The position numbers were made by a program, and so were the translations under genes. Positions 24,201-37,117 of a DNA stretch of 64,000 bases are shown here, one piece after another (positions within the stretch are counted from its first letter, which is position 1; the number at the start of each line of letters is the position of its first letter). Origin of the DNA: Glandiceps talaboti (Eukaryota; Hemichordata; Enteropneusta; Spengelidae); assembly GCF_964340395.1 (NCBI RefSeq), contig NC_135564.1, forward strand, positions 18,707,431 to 18,771,430. The letters run 5' to 3'. The notes under the pieces were generated by a model. The model made no database searches. It was not told the origin of the DNA and saw only the letters and a list, made by a program, of their open reading frames with translations.

Positions 24201-27200
24201 ATTTTCAACTTCATACTGTGTTGTACAGATGAAGTGTTAAGTACTTTGTGATTGCTATTGTGTGTATACAGTACTTTTATTTTATCAGGAAAATCTTTTT
24301 AACAATTACTGTAAAAGAGTTTGTGCTTTGGAAATAACAATCTAAAACTTCTGCTGTTGTTTTGTTCAACTTCAAGGATGCTCCAACAAATTCACAAAAA
24401 AACTCAGGTGTTATCATACAAATTTATGAAATAGAAATGCCATTTTAGAATCCAATATGACCACTGAATTTTGTATGTGTTTTGTTGAATCACTACAGTT
24501 AAAATGTACAAATGATCAGGGGAGTAAAAATGTCAATCTTGTATATTTTTATCTCAGAGCGTGACAAAGATAGGGAAAAGAGAGACAGGGAAAAGGACAG
24601 AGAAAGAAGAGACCGGGACAAGGATAGGGATAGGGATAAAGACCGGGAAAGGAGGGATCGAGACAAGGACAGGGATAAAGACAGGGAAAGACGGGAACGG
24701 AAGGAGCGACATCGGGACAGAGAAGATGATTCAAGGGATAAACGCAGGGACAAGGATAGACACAGAGAGAAGAGGAGAGATGATGTGAGTAGTAAATATC
24801 AAATTTGCTAAATAAGTGTCACCACACAACATCAAAACACATCAGACACTGATGGTGCTTTTATTTAATCAACAGAGAGTGTTTCATTTGCAATATGAAG
24901 TATTTGACTAGATCTTAGTTTGTTGATACAAGTCAATGCTGTCCTATGGTGCCATTACTTTGACATCAAATTGTGTCCCTGGTAGTTGGGACAGATGAGT
25001 AGGGGGACAATACCACTTTGTTTTTAATAGAGGTTAAAATTTATGTTGTCTTTATGTCTAAATGAAATGAATCTATAAAAGATTCTAGGGAAGGTTTCGT
25101 ACACTATAACTTAGATGGGATGAATGTTTTGGCATGTATGTCTGTCATACTTATCACACCACTGTCAGAAGAGGTGACTTTCCCGATACAAAAATTGTCA
25201 ATTTCCAAGTGTTTTAAATTCACAAGGCTAAACCTCTGTACCTCGATATTTCACTTACATCTTCACATAGAGGAGATCAAGAGCTTTCTAAAAATATATG
25301 GTTTAGTTAAGTATTTAACATAAGCATATCAAATAAAATGTTACAAATGTGACAACACCTTTTAGGTATGTGGTCTTATAACGTAATAATTTCCAGTACC
25401 ACCTCATATGCCAAAAAATTGCACATAAACACAAAAAGACTCATTACAATACACAGTTCAAAACAATCCACCAAAAATCATTTCCCTAAATTTACTGTTT
25501 AAAAATCACACAATTAGATAATGATGCTGTAATTAAAACAGTTTCATTAGTGACCTAAGGGGCCTTTGTCACTACGAGTCGATAGATGAGTAGTGACAAC
25601 CCTTAGGTCACAAGTATTTTCTGGCTAAATGAAGTAAAATATTGAAGAACAACATAATTATACCAGTGCCAGTAATAGCAAAGAAAAATCAGGGAAAGTA
25701 ATGGTAATTTTAAATGTTTTAACTCATATTTCGAACACTGTGAACCAGTGATGTAGAGATACATTGTGGTGACATAGACACACACTGCCATGACGTACAG
25801 TGACCAAGTATATCTTCCATATTTTTGTTCACCTTGACTCTTGCATGATATAATATTTTATAAAGACAGACGTTTCAAATATGAACAGAAACTCAGAATG
25901 CATGCATTATACAATTATTCAATTTCACCTATAGAGGGCACTGTTTTCAACAGGACATTTTTAACTGTTGTTATTTATCCATATACTAACAACATATTGG
26001 TATTTGACAGGATTTTGAAATGGAAAACAGGAGATCTGAACGAAAGAGAAAGGATGCTGATGAAGATGAGAAAAGAAGAAGAAGGCATAGAGATGAGGAG
26101 GATGATGATAAAGAAAAACGAAGAAGACGTAAAGAAAAAGAGGTATAAAGCTATAAAATGATGTCTAGCATGTCTATGTTATAATGTCAATTTTATCTGT
26201 TACCATAACTACGGATTCATGCAATTGTTCATAGGTCATCTTTTTTTCAAAAGTTAATCCTCTCTCTCTACTAGAGACATACAATATCAAACATTTTGTA
26301 CGTCATTTATCAATCTTTTGCAATTTATTGAGTTACAAACAAGAACTTGGTATATGCTGTTTCATATTAATTTTTCAGGTAGGACATGGTAGAATTGTTT
26401 TATAAATTAAAAATCCAAAATAAATACCCAATCCTCATCCATATGGCCACTGTAAGAAATACTCATAATATACAGTTGTATATATAAATGGAAGAGCAAA
26501 AGTAACAAGTAATACAGTCCTTATCACTTAGTATAATCCTTGACGTTTGAATAACAATTCTTTGACGAAAGGTATAAATAGGTAAGATAAAATGTGGACA
26601 ATCTGTCTGATGAATACCTGTGTACAGCCAAATAGAATGATATACCATGTAAAGTTCAATAAACAGTAAAGTACACATAGAATGATCTAAGAATCATGTG
26701 CATTAAAAAGAACCCAAACACGCATAGATGTATAAATTTATGGTACATACATGATACGTACAAATTGACATACAACACAATCAGTGTGCCCTCTAATGAT
26801 TGTCAAATTTTGTTGTTGTGAGTCAAAATGAGAAAAACTGAGATTTCTTGTGAGTCACCACATAATAAGAAATAGGGGAACACCAACTTTTGGTGTATCA
26901 CTAGAAATTGTGTGCGTTAGTGGCACGTCAAGTTGGCTTAGAGGGCACAGTCTTCTCAGAGAGTAACTAGTTGACCTCTGACCTCACATTAGTATGAAAG
27001 AAAGAAGTCTTGATGGTATTGTTATAGAGTTGATTCATGTGAACATTTGTTTTTACCAGTCTGTGTAATTTGTAATGGAACTTTTATTTGATAGGATGAT
27101 GGTGATGATAGAGAGAGAAGGAGACGAGATAAAGAAAGAAGACACAGAGAAAAGGTAAGAGTGTTTGATGGTAGGACTTAGGTTAGTATAAAGATACTCA

Positions 27201-27257
27201 AATAATTTTGATTTGACATTGTATTTAAGTACATACTTACATATCTTGTTATTTACA

Positions 27258-27294
<37 letters not shown>

Positions 27295-27415
27295 TGCACA
27301 CATTCATGCATACATACATACATACATACATACATACATACATACATACATACATACATACATACATACACAATAGCACACACACATACATACATACATA
27401 CATACATACATACAT

Positions 27416-27466
<51 letters not shown>

Positions 27467-30400
27467 CACACACACATACATACATACATACATACATACA
27501 TACATACATACATACATACATACATACATACATACATACATACATACATACCAGTACTTTGCATTTGTGTTTAATGTTCAACAAATTGTTAAACAGTATA
27601 TAGTTCAATCACCCAACTCAAAATATATCGTGTATATCAAATGTTATCTTTATAGAATGATGATGATGAGAGAGAGAGGAGACACAGAGATGACAAAGAT
27701 GAGAGACACAGAGATAAAGACAGAGACAAAGATAGAAGACATAAAGACAGATCTGAAGAAGATGAGGAGGAGAGAAGGAGAAGACATGAAGAAAAGAAAA
27801 GGAGAAAACGAGAAGAGGAAGAAAGAAGGAAAATGGAGGAAAGGTGGGTCTCTTCTCTGTATCATATCTTGTACATTGTTACCATAGCAATTTCTTCCTG
27901 GTACATCTACATAATGTGCATTGTTATTAGCAAAAGTTCTGTCCGATATATTTGTTATTTTACAGAATACTTACTAGAATATCGCAAAGGGAGATGTCAC
28001 ATATCAAGCATGGTATTTCTTGTAGTGAATACCCAGTGTATTTATTACATGTAAGGTTTTGTGCCAAAATTCCTCACTTAATTGATGGTACATGGTGTGG
28101 AAATATTTTTAGTTTTACAAGGTTTCCCTTATCTGTTGCTGACACATTCCAATACCTTAAGAACCCAGTAATGCCGTGTATTTTACCTACTTACCAAATA
28201 AAACATTGATATTGCCTCGTTGGCACAGATACCAAATCTAGTAAGTTTACATAGATTTTCATAGCTTGTATCTTACATTTGTTGTAATTTCAGTGGGGAA
28301 TCTTGGTAAAATACTTCAGGAACATATTTACCAAAAATTATTGATACTTTCAGCACTGTTTTTAGGGTGATGTTGTGATATACAAAGCAGTATAAAATTA
28401 TTCCAAGAACAGTTTGAATTTTTTACTCTTTTTTGCACCTCAGCAAGTTTTTTTTCAAGATCTGATATGCACAAAGTTTTTGATAGTGAAGTTCAAAATG
28501 ATATAGCTCTAGAGATCAGAACTTAATAAATGAAGAGAGTTGTATAAAATGATAGTCATATAGTAAATGAACTTGTACATGTATTGTTCTGACACACAAG
28601 TGGGTAATTTTAAAACATGGACAAGATTTTAGGAACTAACCTTGAAACCAAGTTTTTACTGTGAAAGGTGATCTATTTAGAGTTTTCAGTAGAGAACAGA
28701 ACACCCAAAGACAGTTTAAATCTCTGTGGAAAGGTCTGTCATTTAAACTAATCCTTGTTATGTATTTTCATGTTTAAAGGGAAGAAACTGGGAAATCTAG
28801 AAGACACAAAAATCGAGATGAAGTAAGTAATATGTTTATAATACTAATTTATTATAGTTTGTATCTTCATTATAATATGTAAATTTGCTGTGGTTCAGGC
28901 ATACTTTCTTCTTGATATGAATATTAATTGCTGATCTGTATAGTGTTAATTCCTATGTGGTCTTACTGCTCTACGTTAAATTTCTTTTTACTGCAATTTC
29001 TGTACATTTTGTTGAAACCATTGCATAGAAATTTAGTGAGTGGCTATGTTATGTTAGTAACTGTAGAGTCTTGCTCTCTGAATTTCAATGATTTTTACCC
29101 CAATTTAAGTACGTTTTTGAAATTTTTTGCACTGGCTGTCAAGTCAGTGACTGCATTAGTCTCTCTGCTGTATTCTTTTTGACCTCAGTTTCCATACATT
29201 GTGTTTGAACTGTCATACTGACATTTTTTCACTGGCTATTACCGATATATGTTGGTGACTGTAACTTGTATTTTCAGTTTCTTTTTTTTTTTACCTAAAT
29301 TTTTGTACATTTTGTTGGAACTATGATTTCATAAAAATGGTTAGAGCTGGTTATGTTATGTTAGTGACTGTGTAGTCTCAATGCCTTTTCTCCCAGGAGC
29401 CAAAACAACACCGAGAGGGCAAAGGTCACAGCTTTCGTTCTCAGCACCGTGAAGAGCAAGCTGTAATTATTGCATGCCAAAGTTTCTTTTCTTGTTTTAG
29501 TGTTTATAGATTTATGATTTGCATTTATCAACAAACCCTTGCATGTTGTGTGCATGTTATGTCACAAAAACTGTGATTTTTGGTACCGCTGTTACCAGCA
29601 ATTGAATTATGCAAACTCAGAATGGTTTTATTTTGCATGGTTGAATTAATCACCCCATTTGCTCCCCCATGTCCCTACTACCACCCCTCCCCCACCTACC
29701 ACACCCACCCCCTGTAAAGTCAAGTGAACCTAACTAAAAGTGTCACTATTTCTAACACATACGTGTATTTGTCTTCAAGGTAGACAATGATTTTATGCCT
29801 GAATACCAGGTAGAAGTTTTGCCAATGACAAATGTTGGATGTTCTATAGTATAAAATAGAATACTACACATGAAAATGACATGGACAAGCACCTTTCAAT
29901 CTACACTGAAAAATATACCCCCAGAAGTATTAACTCAGTTGCCATCCATTTGATCCCAACATGTAAACACACCATCCTTCATATAATGTATAACACTGCA
30001 CATGCCTTGTTTGTTTGAGTAGTGTTTTTTCACTACCCTACAGCACTACTGACATATTTACTGCATGTTTGTATGTATCAGTGTGGGAGTAAAAGTATTC
30101 TCAAATACATTTTGTAACTCAAATGTTTTCGTTTCTATTTTGAAAATCAGCCTTCAGTTGAGCAGGAGGAAGAGGTCAAACAAAATGATGGGGAAGAGGT
30201 TGCCGTAGGCAACAATGATGATGAGTATGATTATGAGGATGAAGAGTTTGAGGTGAGGATATTTTGTGTTACATTCAGTCATCTGTTGTCATATCATGTC
30301 AAAATTTGTTGTAATCACTTATTTATTATTATTTAGTATACAGTTGAATACATTATTTAATTCCACCAGCTGGTAAATAAGGGATCGGGAATGAGGTACA

Positions 30401-33400
30401 TGGTGGTTGATGGAAGGATGATGTATACTTTGCCTCAATGTTAACATTTTTAGTTGAGTGGTTAAACCTCCTGCCATTGCAGGTGGGATTTGAACCCAAT
30501 CTGGGTGTGATTAAATTGATCACACTGAATGTCAGTAAGCGGACTATTTAATTCCAAACAATGCATGTTTTCCCTATGCACTCTAGTATATGGGGCAGCC
30601 CTCACTGGACTTCTTGGGAGACAGGTTGATGAAACTTAAAGAACTATCCTGTATAAATAAAGATTTTTATTACTATAATTAAAATGCGATCTGTTTATAT
30701 GATCACTTCCTTTCTAATGTAAGTTTTACAGTGATTTACCAGATCTAAGGTTTATATTTTAAGCAGATTTGAAAATACAGAACTGGTTTAAAGTACATTT
30801 TGATATCTAGGAGTATGAAATTCATCACTGTTCTTTGGTATGTTGTATCCATCAGGACTATGATGATGATTTTGAAGATGATGATGATGGTGGTGATGAT
30901 GATGACGACAGTGAGGCTCCTAGAGTTATGTCAGCAGTAAGTGTTTATACAATATTATTATGACCCTTTGAAAAATCTATTTCTCATAATCCGACACCAT
31001 TTTGTGGTTCTGACACAAACAAATACAAGAAATGTATAACTTCTGTGGCTGGATTTAAAAGAAAAAATGACATGAGTGATAATTAGATGGCCCCACCACA
31101 GCCTATAGTGTTCAGTCAGAAAGTATTGTCATCAAAAACTTACATCTAAGTATAAACTGTTTCTTCAAACTGACTTGGCAGCATTGATAACATGAAATTG
31201 TAACCTGAAAATGAGAAAAATCAAATCAAAACAAAAGATTGTGTACAAGTGATTAATTGAATCAACATACTTTACTTAGCATGGTATGTAAAATGCAATC
31301 TTTTTCCCTATCTTAACACGGTTCTGATATGATTTGTGTTTACAGAAGGACAGAGAGTTAGATGAAATAAGAAGAGCTATGGAGGCAGAAAATATGGCAA
31401 CTCTACGGTCTAGAGACAGGGGTTATGTAAGTTTTATTTTTGTTAAGTCTTCCATAACATAACTCAATTAATGTATGTGAAAATTGTCACCAGGCTCAAG
31501 ATGATTCTGATCGTGGTTGCCAGTCAGCAAGTACAGAAAGTAATGTATTACCAGTTTCTTCTTCCTGTTATGAACTATTTTAGGAAGACTACCATACTGA
31601 GTGTCACATTTACTTGAAACTTCCTGACAATTTGAGTTTTGATATATATGTACGTCAGACTTAGCAATATAGTGTAAACAAGAAAAGTGACTTGACAGTG
31701 ATTATATTGATATGATATCTAATCTTGTATTTCAATTTCTCTTTCCAGGCCAGTCAGTCTCCATCTAGTGGTGGTAAGTAATAGAATATTGTCTGCAAGA
31801 CAGCTGAAATATTGAAAAGGGTACAGTCTATAACATTTTTGGTTTTGATGGTAACTAGTCATATTGTAATATCCATATACTACGCAAACTGTTACAGCAA
31901 GTTGAATCATGTCTAGTGACTGTTAGAACTCTGACAAGAAATTCAGATACAATAATTATATAAAAAATGACATACATTATGGTGTAATTTTTGGGAACTA
32001 CCAAAAATCTGAAAACTTCATATGCTTAGTTACTTATAAGCACAATTTCCATCTTTAACCACTGAAATCGTGGTATCTTGACCCAGCTTTTTAAAACATC
32101 TATTTCAAACATTGTGAGATTATTCACATAACCAAAATCTATTTTGTTAAGTTTTTTCCATCATGCATTGATCTGGTAAGCGACCTTCCAAGATCAACAT
32201 TTGACCAATCACATTTCATTTCTTATTCTTGTAGATACATCTCGTCCAAGGACTGGCAGAGGAGGGCGTACATTCGTTAACTTTGTGGCTGCTAAACAGA
32301 GAGTAATTAGTGATAAGGCTGCATCTAAACAAATGAAACGTGGTAAAGAGTTGATGAGGTTGATTGATTTGGATATTGCGTCATTTGATATGTTTGATTT
32401 ACCACCAATGAAAGAATATGACATGTATATTAGAAGTTTTGGTAGATCTGATACTAGACAGGTAAGACCATTAGATAGTATGCCCAAATATTTGTCTTCA
32501 TTCAACCAAGGAAAATATGAGTGACATAAGGGGCTTTGTTACTATGAGTTGCAAGACGAGTAGTGACAGTCCTTGTGTTACAAGTGTTTTCTAGCTGAAT
32601 GAAGAAAGAATCATTATGCCTACACAAGCTTACTTTAAGGAAAGATTGTGAATTACATCTAGTTGTTTTGAGTAACATTTTGAACACAATTTCTCTTTTT
32701 ATCAAGAGAACACACGCAAAACTAGAGAGTATCTCTGTGTCTTAGAAAGAGACACACTTTGTGTGTGACTTGTAATACAGTACTGAAACTATTGGCTCAG
32801 TTTCTTTGTTAGCAAGAAAGCTCAAACAGGAATAGATGTTTTACTTTGAGACATGAAATGTGACCGAAATTGACACAGTTTTTGTCAAAGTTTAAAATAG
32901 AGATGCCACTAGACTGTCTTTACTTTGTAGGCCTATTTGCAATGTAACCTGGCTATCTTTATTTTGTAGGCCTATGTGCAATGTAATGAAGACAATATAG
33001 ATAGAGATATACAAACTGATGATATAGAGTACAGACAGAAATGGACACAGTTTCCAGCTGACGATATGATTGGTGTTGGAGGTAAGATTATATAACTTTA
33101 TCAAAGAATTGCTGATAATTCAAACGATTGGATTGTATCAAAATTTTGATGTATTCCCAGGTATGGTTCTCCTCATACTGGTAGTTACTGGTCAGTACCA
33201 ACCAGTACCAGTAGTAGAATTAATTCTATATGCTTCCTGCCAGGTCCCACTGTATACAACCAATAACACCAAAGTAAAGTGTTTTCTGTATGTACCACAA
33301 TCGTTTATAGCATCCATATCAAGTACAATTCATAACACCAAAGTAAAGCGTTTTCTGTATGTACCACAATCGTTTATAGCATCCATATCAAGTGTAAAAG

Positions 33401-36400
33401 TATACTGTTTCATTTGCTAATTGACTACATTAGAAAGGCCACATGATAGGCTTATAAATAACCCAATTGAAACAGTATACTTTTACACTTGATATGAATG
33501 CTATAAATGGACATAGCACATAGGGAAAGAGCTTTACTTCAGTGTTACTCGATGTATATGAGTTATACACTATATAATAACCCACTGCCCAGTTAACATA
33601 ATGATGCGTAATCATATGGGTATGTAAATACCAACCAGTACTCATGGGCTTTTGAGAACACTGCCAAGGTAGTAGCAGAGTTTTGATATTGATAATTTTA
33701 TTGGATAGTTAAACTCTTAAACCCAAAACAGTGGTTTCCATTTTAATCACAAAGAGTTAAATTATCAAATTAGCTTTGATTCATTGGATTGAGTAGAATT
33801 CTGATATTTGTCTTTGTTTTATTTTTTAGGTGGTGATGGTGAGGAGGAGGACGAAGAGACAGCTCTAGAGAGAGCAAAGAAGAAAGTTGTAGATTCATCA
33901 AGATTAGTTAATTTCTTAGACAATGCAGGACAGGTAGGGCCATTAATTTGTCTATTATGCCGTAAATACTTGTTAAAGTAGCAAAATGGGTTAGAAGTGA
34001 AAATGTTTCAAGAGTTTGGTAGTTTTGGATATCATGGGAGGTTATCTGTTATGTCATCTGTCCATCCATAACTCTTTTTAACTGCCTTTCAGTTTGCTTT
34101 GATACATGATGTGTACATTCAGAGAGCATTGAACATTGATGTCTTTGTTGGCAGTGATTGGTTTTTCTTGTGTACTTGAGGATGGTTTTCTTGTATAGTG
34201 CCCTCAAAGGCAACATTTAGTGTTCTTTTGTTTTTATAGAATTTTTATTTTACAGGTATCACTTTTTTATAATTCTGATGAACAAAGAGATGAAATAAAG
34301 GGAATTATGACAGTTTCATCCTTTGCAGTCACTCAACCTAACCCTACAAGTTTGTAATACATGTTATTTTCCTTTTCTCTATCATAGGTTATGTCTGTTC
34401 TTCTGGAAGAAAATCTAGCAATGAAATCTAGTGGTGAATTAAAAACAAACCAAAGACAAATTGTATTTAGTGAAGGTTATACTCAACTTAATTCAGAAAT
34501 GTCATTTCTAAAAGGTATGTATACTATTTCTAATACTCGGAAATGGTGGTATTTAGTTTCTGTTGATAAGTTACTTTTTATGGACATTTGAATTCAAACC
34601 CATACCTAAAAAGCAAGAAATTTTTAATGATATGAATGTAAGTGAGATTTTGGTTGATAGATGTATTGGGTTTGAAGAGGAGGGGTGTATTTGTTTGTGC
34701 TTTGATAGTGTGGTTGACACAGTATTGTGCAATATTTAGCCATGCCCTCAAAGTTAGGATGGGGTCCAGTATACTGCCCTCAAAGACAATATATAGTATT
34801 CTTTTGTTTTTATCACTTCTTGCGTATGAACTCATCTAAACTTGGTTATGTTTTTAGTGATTTCACCATGTTGTCTTGTTGGTTTGACTGCTTTAGTTTG
34901 TTAAATAGGTTATTTCACAATGTTTTCATGTTTATGTGACTAATTAATTTATCGTCTATTCCAATTCTGTCAGGTCGTCATGTTGTACATATAGAATTTC
35001 ATCCAATACAAACTCATATACTACTCACTGCCTATAGTATGCCTAGGAAGGTAAGTCAAACTTCATTCTGTTCTGAGCAAACAAGACATTAAAACACTTC
35101 CATACTGAGCTGTGATTACTTTAAGAAGGCATTTTAGTCACTACTTATTTTTGACTTCTGGTGAAATAAACGATAATAAATCTTCAGTGAAAATGTCCAT
35201 GTTTACAGTATTCAAAGTGTCAGAGTTACATCACAGATAAGTTCGTAGTTTTCATGTAAATCACATGCTTTGAGTCATTACTGCATAAACTTTAGTGCTT
35301 CCTAATCAGATTGTATATTTCCTTGTTAATAGCATTTTCTTCCAGTTTTAGCCACTGTTTTCACTATTACATGTTTAATATTAAATCTGTTTGAAAGTGA
35401 AAATATTTGTAACATTAAAAATACAAATGAGAACTGGACGGACTCAACAGAACTCAACTCAAAGGGTTTCTAAAAGTTCTGAGTAATTTTCACCCTGTTA
35501 ATAGAGTATCATCTGGTCAGTAAAACTGTTTAGTAATAAGTGACATCATGACACCTAGGAAATAATTGTAATTCTTGATGAAATTTATATTTGGAAAATT
35601 TAAATCCTTTCAAATTTGATATTATATATAATTTCATAATCTTTGTTTCTTTTCATCTTTTTTCAGATTTCATCTCGAGATAAACTTGGACATAAAGGTT
35701 TACTTTGTCTATGGAATGTAAATGAATCGTCAAGACCCCAAAAGTAAGTAGTTGTAACAGGCAATGTCAATAGATACAATGTTGGGTGAAAAACTAAATC
35801 CATTCAGTTTTGCTTCAGACCCCAATCCCCTTTTCAAACTAAAGTGGCTAAAATTGATATTTATTTGGACTTCATTCACAATATATCACACACATTCAAC
35901 AATTATTTTGTAACACCTTTGATGAAAACACAAGGCTTCTTTCATGTTTAAAAGGAAAGAAATATCTTTTATTGAAAACTTCAAGGGGTAAAATATTGAT
36001 TACCAGCATTCTGTAAATGTGATAAGAGTTTCTGTATTTCAATTTGACCCAAAACATATGTAAAATGAATTATGGTACAAAAAATAAATAATTTCATGAA
36101 AATGTTTCTTTGATAATATGTTAATTCATTTTGTTAGTTGAAAACTTCTTGACATTACATCTAATATTTTGTATGTACAGAGTGCTGTGTATGTATGGGA
36201 AGCCGTTCAGGCCAAAAGTATTTTTTTATTTTTGCTATATTATTTTATATTTTTCGTACTTACAAACTAATTTTAACAGTTTATGTACTTTTACTCCATG
36301 TTCACATTATTTTAATTGAAATAAGTTTGCATTTATTTGATAATATTGTTTTATTTTTCGTCAAACCAGAATTATTTTAAGGATTATATATAATTGAAAG

Positions 36401-37065
36401 TCAAAATATATTTTTGTTAAAGTTTTTTATTTTATTTTTTAAATCTAAAAAAAAAAATTTCAACTTTTTTTTTTTTTCTTCCCAACTTTTTTTTTTGGGC
36501 CGAGTCTGCTGACCAGCGCCTGTCACGAGTACGTCGTGCTCGTGACAGGCATGTCCTTCGACATCCATTACGACGTGTTTCGGCGTCAAATACACCTTCT
36601 CATTACCCTCGAAATTGGTCGCTCAAACATTATATCAGATCTCAAAACTGTTAATTTACGTGTGATAGTATCTGTTTTTTCCAACAACCGCGACTTCAGC
36701 CGCGTACACACATGTGTACACCGTCACGTTAAGGTTATGACCGCATGTATGATGTATTACATGATGTAGTACGTAAGACACGATCCATGTGCAAAGGGTA
36801 AAGGTAGTTAATCTAAAACAACTATAGTTTGTTGCATCAATAACAATTACATTCATTATTGTGAAACTGACCAGAATTGAAATAAGATGGTACACTATAC
36901 TGTGAGCGTGAGCAAAACAGCTTTAGGAACAAAAACGTGAGGAAAACGAACGCGTATTTCCAATGGGTCAGTCAGGTACTACTTCTTGTACGAGCGCACA
37001 TGTTGACGTCGACCTGCTGTATTACATATCAACCTAGACCAGCTTTTATCGCCTTGTTATCATCA

Positions 37066-37117
<52 letters not shown>

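Noticed and set aside
27053-27887. Long frames (162 and 224 codons) rich in MYVC or THTYI repeats
   Set aside because: Translation of CATA/CAGA/CA microsatellites; the 224-codon frame only enters real coding sequence at WDR60 exon 7, in a wrong phase.
30446-30500. tRNA gene suggested by A- and B-box motifs
   Set aside because: No paired acceptor stem or anticodon arm; best explained as the tRNA-derived head of a SINE.
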